A stretch of 64,000 bases of DNA, from positions 18,183,201 to 18,247,200 of the forward strand of contig OX463835.1 of assembly GCA_949825045.1 (NCBI GenBank), written 5' to 3'. The DNA comes from Argyresthia goedartella. Taxonomy: Eukaryota; Arthropoda; Insecta; Lepidoptera; Argyresthiidae. Shown piece after piece: positions 36,273 to 47,802 of the stretch. How positions within the stretch are numbered: the first letter of the stretch is position 1; each line of letters opens with the position of its first letter. The position numbers and the translations under genes were made by a program. The notes under the pieces were generated by a model. That model saw only the letters and a list, made by a program, of their open reading frames with translations, did not search any database and was not told the origin of the DNA.

Positions 36273-38006
36273 CAATCAAATCAATCAATCAAACAAAAAT
36301 CATTTATTTCCATATGATGTTGTTACATCACTTAGATCCGTCATTACATTTTTTTGGGTGAGTTCACTAACCCAATGGCGGAATCTGTGGAGAAGAGCTC
36401 ACCGAAGAAACTCCACAGTCGTCGCATCTTTTGCGTTTCCTTTTTTAAATAAAATATTGTCAAATTACAAAATGAATGCTAATTATATATCGAAACAGCC
36501 TGTTACTCAAACAATCTATTCCCATGGACATCTGTCCTCTAAGTAATCAGATATCCTGTAGTAACCTTTTTTATACAATTTCTGTTTTATTATTATTTTG
36601 AACTTGTCTAAAGGTAAATTTTTAATATCAGTAGGGACCTTATTGTAATAGCGTATACAATTGCCTTTAAAAGAATTACTAATTTTATGTAGTCGGCTTA
36701 CATAAGCAACCAACTTGTCTTTATTTCTAGTATTAAAATTGTGTATATCACTGTACTTCTGAAAATTAGTTATATTTCTTTTTACATACACAAGATTGTC
36801 ATAGATATATTGAGACACAAATGTCAGAATATTGATTTCTTTAAACTTTTCCCTCAGTGACACTCTAGGCCCTAATCTATAAATTGCACGAACAGCCCGT
36901 TTCTGCAGAATAAATATACTATTAGCATTCGCAGCGTGACCCCACAATAAAATACCATAGGTCATTAGACTATAAAAGTAACTAAAGTAGACTAGTCTAG
37001 CGGTGTCTACGTCGGTAAGAGCTCTAATTTTTTTAACTGCGAACGCTGCCGAACTCAGTCTGTTCGACAATTTATTTATATGAGGATCCCATTGTAGTTT
37101 GGCGTCTAAAGTAATGCCCAAAAAGACAGTCGACTGCACAAGGTCCAATCTCTGTCCTTTTATAAATATGTCTGTAGTTACCGGGTTCACATTGGGTAAC
37201 ACGAATTTAATACATTTAGTTTTCTTTTCATTAAGTAATAAATTGTTAACAGTAAACCAGTTCACTATACTAGAGATAGCATTGTTTACCTCGTCATAAT
37301 TTGATTGCTGTCTTTTAACTTTAAATATCAAAGAAGTATCATCGGCAAACAATACTAACCCATGTTTTGCTTTAACAAGGTAAGGTAAATCATTAATATA
37401 TACTAAAAACAAGAAAGGTCCAAGAATTGAACCTTGCGGTACGCCCATACTTATTGAAGACCCAGGTGATCTTTTCCCATTAACATCGACCATCTGAACC
37501 CTATCTGTTAGATATGACTCCAGAAGGCCAAGTGCCTGATCTTTTACACCATAATGGCGTAACTTCCTGACAAGAGTGTCATGATGGACGCAATCAAAAG
37601 CCTTGGATAGATCGCAGAAGACACCTATTGCATCCATTGCGTCTTCCCAGGCATCAAAAATATTGTCGATTAGTTCAACACCAGCATCGGCTGTTGAACG
37701 ACCCTTTGTGAAACCAAACTGAGCAATATGAATTAAATTATTGAGATAAAAATGACTGCAATTGATTAAGTATGAGTTTTTCAAATATTTTGCTAAGCGT
37801 TGGTAGTATCGATATGGGTCTAAAATTGGTGGGGTCTGATGTACTACCAGCTTTGAATAAAGGTATAACTTTACTTAGTTTCATCAAGTCAGGAAACACA
37901 CCACTATCTATACATTGATTAAATATACAACAAAGGTGAGGTGCAATACAATCTACAATGGAACTAATAATTTTTACTGATAGACCATGGGCGTCAGCTG
38001 TCTTTG
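36273..38006 (-). mobile_element. 5'-truncated Jockey/CR1-type non-LTR retrotransposon inside array unit 17
   Basis: The 1,734-bp insert has its 3' end at the left, with a simple-repeat tail (ATTG/TTTG units) next to 36273. It is cut at the 5' side within ORF2 at 38006. The codons TCT border both sides. It occurs in one unit only, so it entered after the array had formed. Confidence 0.85.
36516..38006 (-). pseudogene. Non-LTR RT ORF2, C-terminal two thirds
   Basis: This is RT of the Jockey/CR1 group. From 38006 down, fragments resembling RPISILPTLSKIFEKLI lead by a frameshift near 37785 into a 422-codon open frame. The frame holds FTKGRSTADA, FCDLSKAFDCV (motif A), GVPQGSILGPFLF (motif B) and LVLFADDTSLIF (motif C, FADD). 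A thumb/C-terminal region follows and ends SDYLEDRCPWE at 36516. The endonuclease is missing. The remaining RT core looks intact, pointing to a fairly recent insertion. Confidence 0.85.
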
Positions 38007-39394
38007 TCTAATGCCGTTATTCTTCTTAGCCGCTACTACCAACGCGTTCACCCACGGTGTCGGATGACTGACCTTACGAATTACTCCTCATTGAATCATT
38101 TTATTTAATTCAGCATTCAGTCTGTCGCGCAATGTAAACGGTATCTTACGAGGCGCACAGACCACTGGTTTTATTGACTTATCGACAACAATGTGATAAA
38201 CTCCTGGAATCCGGATGACCACGGGGAGAGTCAACAGCAGTATGATTTTCTTCTTCCTGATACCGATTTTCACCGGCATATGTGTTAACATGTCATCGTA
38301 TAGTATAGTTGGCGGAAAACATAAGCTCTCAGGAAAACCGGTGCTGATTTTGGTGATGGCATCCACGAGCTGGGGTGTCCCTATCAGTGCAAGCGGTAAA
38401 TTTCCACTAACCATACACTCACTTACATGGATAAAAAACTCTGACGAGAGCAGGAAAGATGACTCCAAACTACTTAGTCGGGTGTTGTAGTCCATGATGT
38501 CTAGGAGAATATTGAGGATCCCTTGCGTGAATGATAGTTCCTCACTCTGTGTATTTAAGGCTTGAGTAATAAACTCGATGTTATGTTGTAAAGTAGCGGC
38601 AGTGTCATTGATATGTCGCTGTGTTATGCTGATACTATTAGCAAGGTTGACCAGCCCTGACTGCGTGATCTTGGTGATGGATTGGATTTTTTGATTTATG
38701 TCCATTACGAAGTCTGTTGTGGCATTGGCACGTTTCTCATCAGATTTTAACACGTTCTCAATATCCCGAATCTGTTCATCTGTTGCCACCCCTGCGAACC
38801 AGTGATAGAACTGGCCTATAAATTCGATGGCTCTCCTCTTCCTCTTGCTAACAAGGTTATCATTGACCCCTCTCGACGATCTGAATTTATGCCCGTGAAC
38901 AGTGGTCCTTGCATTGATTGTTATCTGGTCAGGCTTCTTCGAGGCAGTGTCATCGATAGCTAAGGTGCCCACGTATCTGTTGCCAGTCCTGTCATCCAGA
39001 ATCAGCTTGAGTTTTGCCGCGTTATCACCACGCGAGTCTACACGTGAGATTCCGATTTCTTGTGGGACAAATGCTAGCCGATTTTTCCTTAATTCCAACC
39101 GATATTGGGCTGCAGACTGCGATTGGCGTAGCTCTTTTTCTCGGAATGAGTCCAGGAAGACACCGTCGATTAAGTTCGAAGTATCAGAACCTGTGAGGTA
39201 CCTGGCATCGTTTGCTCTCAGATTAGGCTGCACGTAGACTTGTCCTATGCTGGCACCGTAAAAGTTATTTTTTGTCATGCTGCCTTTCCCGACAATATCA
39301 TGGTCTGTTACCAAATTATTATCTTCGTTCTCTGTGGAGTAGTCTTTTCCCTTTTAAATCGCCTGACTGTAGGTGCATCTTCACACAGTGACAC

Positions 39395-40056
39395 CGGAGA
39401 CCTACATGCTCTTGGGTAGACCTACCCCATACAATAATATCATCTACAAAACTATCAACCCCTTCCAGATCCTCTAATAGCTGACGCATTTTACCATGAA
39501 ATAATTCAGATGCACAATTTATTCCGTAAGGAAGTCTCAAAAATTGATATCTCCCAAAAGGTGTGCTAAATGTACAGAGATCCGCGCTAGTATCATCTAT
39601 TCTCAACATCCAAAACCCAGAATTGGCATCTAAAACACTAAACAGCTGAGCTCCCTTGAATTGCGTTGCCAGCTCATTAACTGTAGGCATTTGAAAATGA
39701 GCTCGTTGAATGGCATTGTTCAGCGGCCGCGGATCTAAACAAACTCTAATGCCGTTATTCTTCTTAGCCGCTGCAACCAACGCGTTCACCCACGGTGTCG
39801 GATGACTGACCTTACGAATTACTCCTAATTGAATCATTTTATTTAATTCAGCATTCAATCTGTCGCGCAATGCAAACGGTATCTTACGAGGCCCACAGAC
39901 CACTGGTTTTATTGACTTATCGACAACAATGTGATAAACTCCTGGAAGGCAACCCAACCCGTGAAATAGGTCCGAATATTCATTAACGTTTACCGAATTC
40001 ATTCGACTTACTAATAATCCCAATGATTCACATGCATACTTTCCCAGTACGCTTTC
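39395..40056 (-). pseudogene. Right-hand cap of the array: native gypsy protease-RT linker joined to RT
   Basis: On the minus strand the sequence from 40056 codes for the end of the protease region (NCESVLGKYACESLG), a linker (SDLFHGLGCLPGVYH) and RT up to GRSTQEH, then enters unit 17. This is the only array RT whose upstream side is native gypsy rather than env. It therefore marks the 5' edge of the founding element and sets the unit's start at PGVYH. The left truncation is at CACAATT, next to a CTCGAG-rich repeat. Confidence 0.85.
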
Positions 40057-40160
40057 ACAATTAGGGTTTCTCATTTCTCGACCTTTTTCATTTCTCGAGT
40101 CACGAGAATTCTCGACCCCAAACTCTCGAGAATTCTCGACTTTTCGAGAAATAATTTATA
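40057..40160. repeat. CTCGAG/GAATTCTCG short inverted repeats at the array's right edge
   Basis: The motifs TTTCTCGA, CGAGAATTCTCGA and CTCGAGAATTCTCGAC recur within about 90 bp in both orientations, directly against the truncated gypsy sequence. They may be the foldback that helped end the array or an unrelated minisatellite. Confidence 0.6.
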
Positions 40161-41151
40161 AAGTAAAAAAAAAAAAATTTCGCATTTTTTAAACGCCACA
40201 CGATTATGATGAATAGAAAATAAAAAGAGGTTTTTTAATAATCATATTTTTTTATTAAAATTGTCCTTTTACAGAGGTAAAGTAAAAGTAAACATTTGAA
40301 CAAAACATATCAAATAACAATCAACAATATGATGTGTGTGTGTCTGCTCAGCACAGTCTTTTTCAATCAATATCACAAAAGGTATTATTTAAAAGTAGTC
40401 ATCCTTATTTGACTTATAAGAGACTCATACCTAAATACTATTAATAGAAATTAAAGATTTATTTGCATAAACCAGTCTTTCTCATCTCAAACTAGTAATA
40501 TACATAAATTAACAAAACAATCAAAACAAAACAAACATAAATGATCACAAATATTATTTAAATAAACTTAAAAATCAACGTTAGAGTTACTTTCTATCTA
40601 TACATACGTCAGACAGTCTTTTTAATAGGAACTGAATTATAATTATTATAACAAAACAAAAGAAGCTAGAAATCGCCTGTTATTAGATTAACTTGTATTT
40701 TGAATAAAATATGCTTTCAAAAACACAAGAGCATTAACCGTCTTATTAATAAACACAGACTAGCACAGTAGTAACTTTACTCCAAGTATTAGGCCAGTAT
40801 TAAGGAAAATCATTATTAATAAACGTGGTGTAAGGATTGAGTAGCACTAATCCGACTCTACTCTCGGACCAACAGTTACACCTCGTCGGTACCTAGTTTA
40901 GCGATGGAGTAAGGACAGACTAGTGTGATCTATGGCGTAATTTGACATTTGTAACTTTCTTTTTGAACGGCCATTTTGAATGTTTCTATCATTGTTGTTT
41001 GTTTTGTGCTCTGGTTTTGCTTCGGAGTTTCATTCATAGTTTGTGTGATTTTGCTTTAGAAAAAGATTTGGTTGTTCTAATTAATCTAATTCTTAGTTTT
41101 TTTTAAAATAATATTTCAAGATTGTACCGGGTTTAATAGTTTGTGGTGATA
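40161..41151. other. AT-rich non-coding stretch upstream of the Harbinger transposase
   Basis: No coding frame is supported. Poly-A-rich and low-complexity sequence runs to about 40735. Two ATTAATAAAC motifs then flank a short segment (40740-40830), followed by more GC-balanced DNA that probably holds the promoter of the transposase gene. Clear terminal inverted repeats were not found by eye. Confidence 0.4.
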
Positions 41152-42654
41152 ATGGAAAGAGACTATTACTTGGATGATTTGAGGTTACTGCAAGAGCAAG
41201 AATTTCAAAACAACACTCCACTAGGAAGAAGAGTCAAATTTTACAAAACCCGTTTCAATCCATTAGAAGAACTCGAAGAAGCGGAATTCAAGTACAAGTA
41301 CAGGTTTTCCCGATCTACTGCCATGTTGATAATCAACATGATTAAAAATGATTTGTCAGGAGATACTAGAGGTGGTCGCATCCCTCCCCATATTAAAGTT
41401 TTGAGTGCAATAAGAATATGGGCCCGAGGAGAGGTAGGTCTTAGAATGCTTATCGTAGTACATATTCATAGTTAATTACGAATTTTAATGTGATTGGGTT
41501 TATACCTAGTTTTAAGTTTAATTCTAAATTGTGATATCAACAGATTCAAGACGATGCAGGTGATATAAGCGGAATGAGTCAGCCTGCAATGTCGCTCATA
41601 TGCAAGCAAGTTGCTTTAGCAATAGTACCCCATATTGCTCAGTGGATTAAAATGCCACAAACTGATGTCCAGCAGAACAGTGTGATTGGTGGTTTTTATG
41701 AAATATGTGGGTTTAGACAAGTGATAGGAGCCATCGATGGTACTCACATCCGAATACCTAAAGTTGGTGGGAATATTGGACAGTACTATATAAACAGGAT
41801 AGGATATAGTTCAATAAATGTCCAAGTAAGTTGCATATTGTTATCTATTGGATCTGTTCATGATCATCATATCTGCCTGTATCATCCCACTATTGGGCAT
41901 AGGCCTCTCCCAAAGCATGCCACTTGCACCTGTCCCCCGCCAGTCTGGTCCACTGTCTATCAGCCACCTTGACAATGTTATGTGACCATTGGTCCTGTGG
42001 TCTACTCGCTATTCTTTTCACTGCAGCGGGCAGACCAAGACCAATTTCTCCACATTAAATATACCATAACTTTATCAGTGTATATGAATCCCTTATGATC
42101 AAACAGTAACCTTTTTAACCAACTTCTGATCTGACAGTACCTACCATATTTTGTTCCAGGTTGTATCAAATGCAAATCTAGAAATTATGGACATAGTAGC
42201 ACATTGGCGTGGAAGCACACATGATTCAAGGAATTTTAATGAGTGTAGCTTAAAACAAAGATTTGAGCATTCAGAATTTAAAGGCAGACTTCTAGGAGAT
42301 TCGGGTTATGCCTGTACTCCTTACTTATTTACTCCAGTCTTGAATCCAACTTCAGAAAAGGAAGAAGCATATAACCATGCACATATAAGGACCCGTAACA
42401 CTGTAGAACGATACTTTGGTGTGTGGAAACAAAGATTCCGATGTTTACTTCGTGGCTTTACAACGAAATTAGACAATACAAAGTTATACATTGTTGCATT
42501 GGCCATACTACATAAAATTGCTATGCATAACCAAGATTTACTTGAAGATATACAAATTGAAGACACATTTCCCTCATCTTCAGAGGCTCCCTTGATCAAT
42601 AATTCTATAAGAGGAAATGCATCACGGGTAGCATTCATCAACGAAAATTTTTAA
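41152..42654 (+). CDS. PIF/Harbinger (HARBI1-like) transposase, three exons
   Basis: Exons are 41152-41433, 41544-41825 and 42160-42654, all in phase 0, about 352 residues together. Donors are GTAGGT and GTAAGT; acceptors are AACAG and TTCCAG. The first ATG begins MERDYYLDDLRLL. The DDE triad is visible as IGAIDGTHI in exon 2, LLGDSGYACTP and VERYFGVWKQRFR in exon 3. The length is typical of HARBI1-like proteins (around 350 residues), and no stop or frameshift was seen. Such transposases need a Myb/SANT-like partner for nuclear import and DNA binding, and one is encoded convergently just downstream. It is probably a potentially functional transposase; a domesticated gene is an alternative. 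Confidence 0.85.
41850..42060 (+). repeat. Interspersed repeat in Harbinger intron 2
   Basis: The segment with CACTATTGGGCATAGGCCTC and later GCAGCGGGCAGACC resembles a lepidopteran non-LTR-derived short repeat (the GGGCATAGGCCT motif, from memory). It makes the second intron unusually long. Confidence 0.5.
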
Positions 42655-42754
42655 GTTAATATATAATGTAGATTTAATTTTGTGTTTTAAGCAATAAAGA
42701 TATGTAAAATAAACTCGACTTTAAACTAGATAAATTTCATTTATTATGAATTAT

Positions 42755-44516
42755 TTAATTAGTACCTTCTATACTATCTAAAAATCTTCTTAATTTCTTT
42801 TCTGAGAGCTGACGCTCTAGTTCAGCACGCATTAAATTTTCCCTAAGTATTTTTAATTCTATTTCATGCTTCTCTTCGGCCATCTCCATGCGTCTGGCAA
42901 ATTCCTTATTTTTTATTTCTTTGGAATGTGCGGCCATTCTGTCGACGTAGTCATCATGATGGTCCCGGTCCTGTAAGTCATTAAATGACAGTCACTTTAT
43001 CAAATTTCTGAAAAACATATGTTATATAATTACTGCTGAACGATTTACTTGGACAACACAACTGAACAATGAAGCTTATTAAATTTTCTTTAAAATTCAT
43101 CTTCATCATAATATCAACCACAGCTAGAGCACAGATAATGCCAAGTTTCTTTGACTGAGCGAGTGGTACCCCTCTCACTACCCTTCCCTCCTTATGAGAG
43201 AGAGTGTCACAGCTCTCTCAGTCAAACCCACAGAAACTAGGCAAGGCCTGTATACATTGTAACAAACCTTTCTGATCTTTGCGGCCTTTTTTTGTGACTT
43301 ATTATTATTATTAAAAATAATATGAGGCTGTATCTGAAAAAAAAAAACAAAAATCAAATTGTAATCTTCATGAATCTACACTGATACTTAATAAACATCA
43401 ATTAATTATATGCACACCTTTCTCGTTTTTTTCATGCCAGTTTCCGGGGTAGCTGGGATTGGATTCTGTACAAAGGAAAAACTGCATTATACATAGATGG
43501 ACTAAACTCGCGCTGTTTATTTAATAAATATAGCATATTACAGTGACTTACATTTAATTCCTGGATTAATATTGGTGTATCCATTTGCGAGTCTATTATT
43601 TGAATATCTATTTCTATATTATCAGTCTCCCTTTGTTCCACTTTTTTTTGTGTATCTGTTTCTTCGAAAGTCCAATTGAATTTCTATAAAACAAATAATA
43701 ATAACTTAAATTAATCAAACTATGTTACTTAATCAATGTGTTAAAAAAAGGTTAATCAATCAACTGACCTGCGAATCTGGCAGTACATCAGCATGAGTTA
43801 GTGATATTAATACTTTATCTTCATCTTTGGATGATTGAGGAGGATTGAAGACCTATAAAAACATAAAAATATACATAATTATAAAAAGTACCATAATTTC
43901 ACTCAAGCAAGAGACCTATGACCTATAACCTAAAATGGTATACTCACAATTCCGTCGGAATCAAATCTATTTTCGTCTTTCAACAATTCGCTGGATTTAA
44001 TAAATCTTTGACTTGAATGATGTCGTCATCAGGAGTTGCGGGCCTATCGCCTCCACCTGTTTTGTTGCTTTCTTTTCTATATGTGCTGTATGTCTTACGC
44101 GCGTTGACTTTCATACCCTTCCATTGTATTTTGAGCTGGCTGAGTTCCCTTTTTCGGCTGTTCAATCTATTAAATCTAGTAGAAAGAAAGAAAAAAGAAA
44201 AGAAAAGTATAATTGGTATTAGGTATTTGAAATAAATTGGAGCCAAAATTTATAACACAATATACTTTACTTTTTGTAGACTTCCTCCCATGCTCTGACT
44301 TTTATTTTATTGGTATTGGTGTTCAGTGTTTTGTCCTCTATTATTTGCGCGTAGTCTTTAAGGACACAGCGAAATAATTGCTGAAACAATAAGTAAACAA
44401 AATAAACAAACACCACGCCACACGCACCCTATAAATGATCACTTGATGCACTTTACATAGGTACATACCTTTTCTTCTTCGTCCCAATTAACAGAGCGAT
44501 TCCGTTTATTCGACAT
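42755..44516 (-). pseudogene. Harbinger partner: MSANTD/Myb-SANT-like protein, eight exons, one frameshift
   Basis: Exons read on the minus strand: 44469-44516, 44271-44380, 43948-44175, 43769-43852, 43552-43683, 43418-43465, 43268-43333 and 42755-42970, with consistent donors and acceptors, for about 310 residues. The N-terminus (MSNKRNRSVNWDEEEK, then KVRAWEEVYKKFN and LKIQWKGMK) is a trihelix Myb/SANT-like domain. Acidic linkers follow, then a C-terminal coiled coil rich in E, K and L (KEFARRMEMAEEKHEIEL). One base appears inserted or lost near 43990: exon 3 hits a stop in its own frame, while the shifted frame leads cleanly to the next donor. The tail-to-tail pairing with the transposase is typical of PIF/Harbinger elements. 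Confidence 0.7.
43090..43255. repeat. Probable short repeat inside the last intron of the MSANTD-like gene
   Basis: The GC-richer segment from CAGCTAGAGCACAGATAATG to AGGCAAGGCCTGTATAC has internal complementary parts (TTTGACTGAGCGAG and CTCTCTCAGTCAAA), so it could fold into a hairpin. No coding frame; origin unknown. Confidence 0.4.
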
Positions 44517-44882
44517 AATTTCAACACTACAACACACTCCACAACGACAAAAGTAAATCAGCAAAAATATGTATATCTTCAACTTAATTTATCTTTGATT
44601 GTAGCGCCAACTCCAACTTGTCACTGTCAAACGGATGTCAAATACAAATATACAAATACAAATACAAAATCATTTATTTGTGGAATGTAGGTGGATATAT
44701 AAGTTGGTAAATACATTTATGTACTCTACATTCTGCTAAAAAAAGCATACAAATATTTTCATTACTTATAGTCTAACATGCAATTATAATAGTTGATCAA
44801 ATTAATGTCTTTAACAAATTCAAAAGTCTCAATTGAAGTTTATCATACATGTTATAGAAAGTGGCTCAGTGGCTCTGTAGAG

Positions 44883-47788
44883 TTATTTGCAGAATTCCTT
44901 GTCATTTAAATATTCAACAATAGAGTAATAACACTTCTCAATCAATATGGATTTAAGCTTTAATTTAAAAGTATTAACATTAAGGCTTTTAATATTATTA
45001 GGAATTTTATTGTAAATTTTTGGAGCTAGTCCAATTACGCTTTTACTAAGTAGAGCCGTTTTTGAGGTTACATTTTGAAGCCTATGAGGATTTCTTAATC
45101 TATTAGTTTTCGTAAATAATATTGGGTTCGTTTTTACAAATAAAGCAACTTCAAAAATGTACATAGAGGGAAACGTTAGTAACTTCAGTTCTTTAAAATA
45201 TGGTTTACAGGTGTCTGTTGATTTTAATTTACACATTGCTCTCTAAGACATCTCTTTTGAGATTTAAATATAATTTCTCTATTTGAACAGTTCCCCCAGA
45301 ATATGATACCATAACGAAGCGTGGAAGCTACATAGCCGTGATAGGCACATAGCACTGCGTCACGGTTCACAACTTTAGCGAGCTTATATAACGCGTATGA
45401 GAATTTATAAAGTTTTTTGCAGATTTCTTCTGATTGTGGCTTTCAAGTCAAGTTTTTATCTATAACTAACCCTAAGAATTTGGTTTGGTTCACTTCTTCA
45501 ATTGTTTCACCCTTGTAGTTTACATTTGGGTTCAAATATTCTACCTTTTGACCAAAATGCATCACCTTGGTTTTGTCAATATTTATAAGCAGGTAATTAT
45601 TAGTAAGCCAATCTATGATGTTGCTGAGAGTACTATTAATATCTTTCTCGTAGTCTACATCATTATTCCCTTTTATTAGAACTGTGCTATCATCGGCAAA
45701 CAGTACCATGGGGTGGTGTACATTATTCGGCATGTCGTTAATGTACAGTAAAAACAAAAGCGGCCCCAATACGCTGCCTTGTGGTACTCCAAAGCAAGTC
45801 TTTCTAGGCTCCGATCTAAAACTTATTTCCCGAGCCCTATGCTGACATATTTGGGTTATTTCTGTGTATTGATATCTGTCACTGAGATATGACTTTATAA
45901 GATCATGTACGTTACCACGCAAGCCGTATGTGTAGAGCTTATCCATTAATATACAATGATCAACACAGTCGAAAGCCTTTGACATGTCCATATAAATGGC
46001 ACAAATAGGCTTCCTTATGTCCATATTTAACACCGCACATTTTATTAAGTCATAAATTGCCATATTTATAGTCATATTTTTTCTAAATCCTTTTTGTTGA
46101 TCAGTCAATATTTTATGCTTGTTAATAAAGTTTGTAATGGCATTATATATATATTTTTCAAAGACTTTTGATAGAATAGGTATCAATGCTACAGGTCTAT
46201 AATTGGATAGCTTAACTTTATCGCCTTTTTTGTGCAATGGTCTAACAATTGTTGGTTTTAGTTTGTTTGGAAATATGCCTTTGGTGATACATTGATTGAA
46301 TACATGGCTCAGAGGAGATGCTATTTCATTTGATACAAACTTTAAGACTTCTGTGGAAATTTCATCAAAACCAACACTTTTTTTGTTCTTTAGTCCTTTA
46401 ACAATTTTATTAACTTCATCTGGTGAGATCGGTCTCATAAATATAGAATGAGGGATATTTGCGGAACTGTCAATACGGTTTTTAGTTTTAGGTATATCTC
46501 TAACCTGGTCAATAAAAAAATCATTAAAAGCATTAGCTATAGCTATTGGTTCTGTAATATCCCTGTTTAGATTATTAATCTTGGTTATTGATTCCTTAGG
46601 ATGATTATCTTTTGTTTTGTTTATAATTTGCCAGGTGGCTTTACATTTGTTGTTTGCTAGTTGTATGTAGTTATTATTTTGAGAGAACTGCGTCTGTTTG
46701 AGAACTTTTCTGTATCTTTTTTTGTACGAATTCAGCAATAGTTTGGTTCCACTGCAAGGCTTCAGTCTGTATTGCCAGAGAAGTTCCCTATTTCGCTTGC
46801 TACATTTTTTTATTCCCTTGGATATCCATCGTTGCTTTCTTCTTGTACGTATCCTAACATTTTTAATGGGAAAGAATAGGTCATAAAATAGTTTAAATGT
46901 TTCGAAAAATAAATTATATGCTTTATTTGGATCAACTGAGTCAAATACGTCACTAAATTTATAACTTGTTAAACATTCTTTAAATTTATGTAGGTTTTCT
47001 GTGGAGAAGTCCCGTCTTGTAATTTGCCATGATTTAAGTGTGCAGGTTTTTTTCACAGGACATTTTAAAATTTGCGCTGTATGGTCTGATAAGCCTAATT
47101 CCGCGATTTCCCCAGTACATCCTCTAATGCTATGAGCAAAATTATCTATACAGGTTTTACTTGCATATCTCGTTGGCTCTCTGAATTGTAATGTCAGATT
47201 ATGACTCAACAAAAGATGTTCGAATTCAGTTGATTTACAATTTGTTTTCAATACATCAATGTTAAAATCACCGCATATTATTAGTTGACTTTTTGAGTCA
47301 TCACATATTTTCCGTAAAATTAGGTCCAGGGTGTCAAAAAATAAATTCATGTCTGATCCTGGTACCCGATAAACACATAATATGTTAATACGATGTTTAC
47401 TTATCTCTATTGCACAGCATTCTATTACGTTAGGTATAGAGTACTTGGCTATATCACTGAGTGTTCTGAAGTCGTGGTCCATTCTGGTTAGTATACAAGA
47501 GCCTCCTCTTTTTTTGTTTCTACATAAACTGGCAGCAATTCTATAATTTGGTAAAAATAGTTGTTCTTCATTAGCGTCAGTCATATTGTGCTCTGTAATA
47601 CATAACACGTCTATGGTTTTTCTGTTTTTTATCTTCATTTCTTCAAGGCAAACTGTTAGTTCATCAGCTTTGCTTATTAGTCCAGCTATATTCTGATGCA
47701 TGACATTTATGTGGTTATATACGAATAGTGGCACTTTGGGATCATTAGTTACGAAAAAGCTGAGTCGGTGTGTCAATAGTCCCGTCAT
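44883..47788 (-). pseudogene. ORF2 of the CR1/Jockey-like element: endonuclease plus reverse transcriptase
   Basis: The main frame (781 codons, 47788-45443) starts MTGLLTHRLSFFV. The APE endonuclease blocks are HQNIAGLISKADEL, LCITEHNM, IICGDFNIDV and ELGLSDHTAQI. The RT follows with SVGFDEIS, NYRPVALIPILSKVFEK, YMDMSKAFDCV (motif A), GVPQGSVLGPLLFLLYIND and MVLFADDSTVLI (FADD). A TGA replaces a tryptophan codon near 45443 (NLT-stop-KPQ). A one-base shift near 45240 separates the last 117 codons, which end NDKEFCK at 44883. Two lesions in nearly 3 kb mean a young but dead copy. Confidence 0.85.
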
Positions 47789-47802
47789 TGGTGTTTTTCT
47801 GT

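Larger units (their letters stand above)
35920..39394 (-). pseudogene. Array unit 17: split by a non-LTR element, frameshifted
   Basis: The 1.74-kb unit is interrupted inside RT by an insertion at 36273-38006, with TCT on both sides as a possible 3-bp target duplication. One C is missing near 39350, breaking the env start. A TGA follows the codons for KMIQ near 38092. This is the rightmost env copy. Confidence 0.85.
8341..40056 (-). repeat. Tandem array of 17 env-RT chimeric units, about 1,739 bp each
   Basis: Each unit, read on the minus strand, has about 1,197 bp of envelope-like sequence followed by about 542 bp of Ty3/gypsy RT. Successive unit starts (a GTG near CTGTGTGAAG) fall at 9843, 11582, 13320, 15058, 16797, 18536, 20274, 22013, 23752, 25491, 27230, 28967, 30702, 32441, 34180, 35919 and 39394, so spacing is 1,735-1,739 bp except across one inserted element. 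Junction A (RT to env) follows the codons for GRSTQEH just after RT motif C. Junction B (env to RT) lies at CTCCTGGAA on the plus strand. Units differ by scattered substitutions and small deletions, some shared by non-adjacent units. This is a local tandem amplification of an internally deleted chimeric element. Confidence 0.95.

Noticed and set aside
36273..38006. Inserted element length (1,734 bp) matching the array period (1,739 bp) as a meaningful relationship
   Set aside because: The insert is an unrelated, 5'-truncated non-LTR element with its own tail; the near-equal length is a coincidence of where truncation fell.
8341..40056. CRISPR array or ordinary gene family
   Set aside because: Units are 1.7 kb without unique spacers, in clearly eukaryotic DNA, and the unit boundaries cut through two protein domains.
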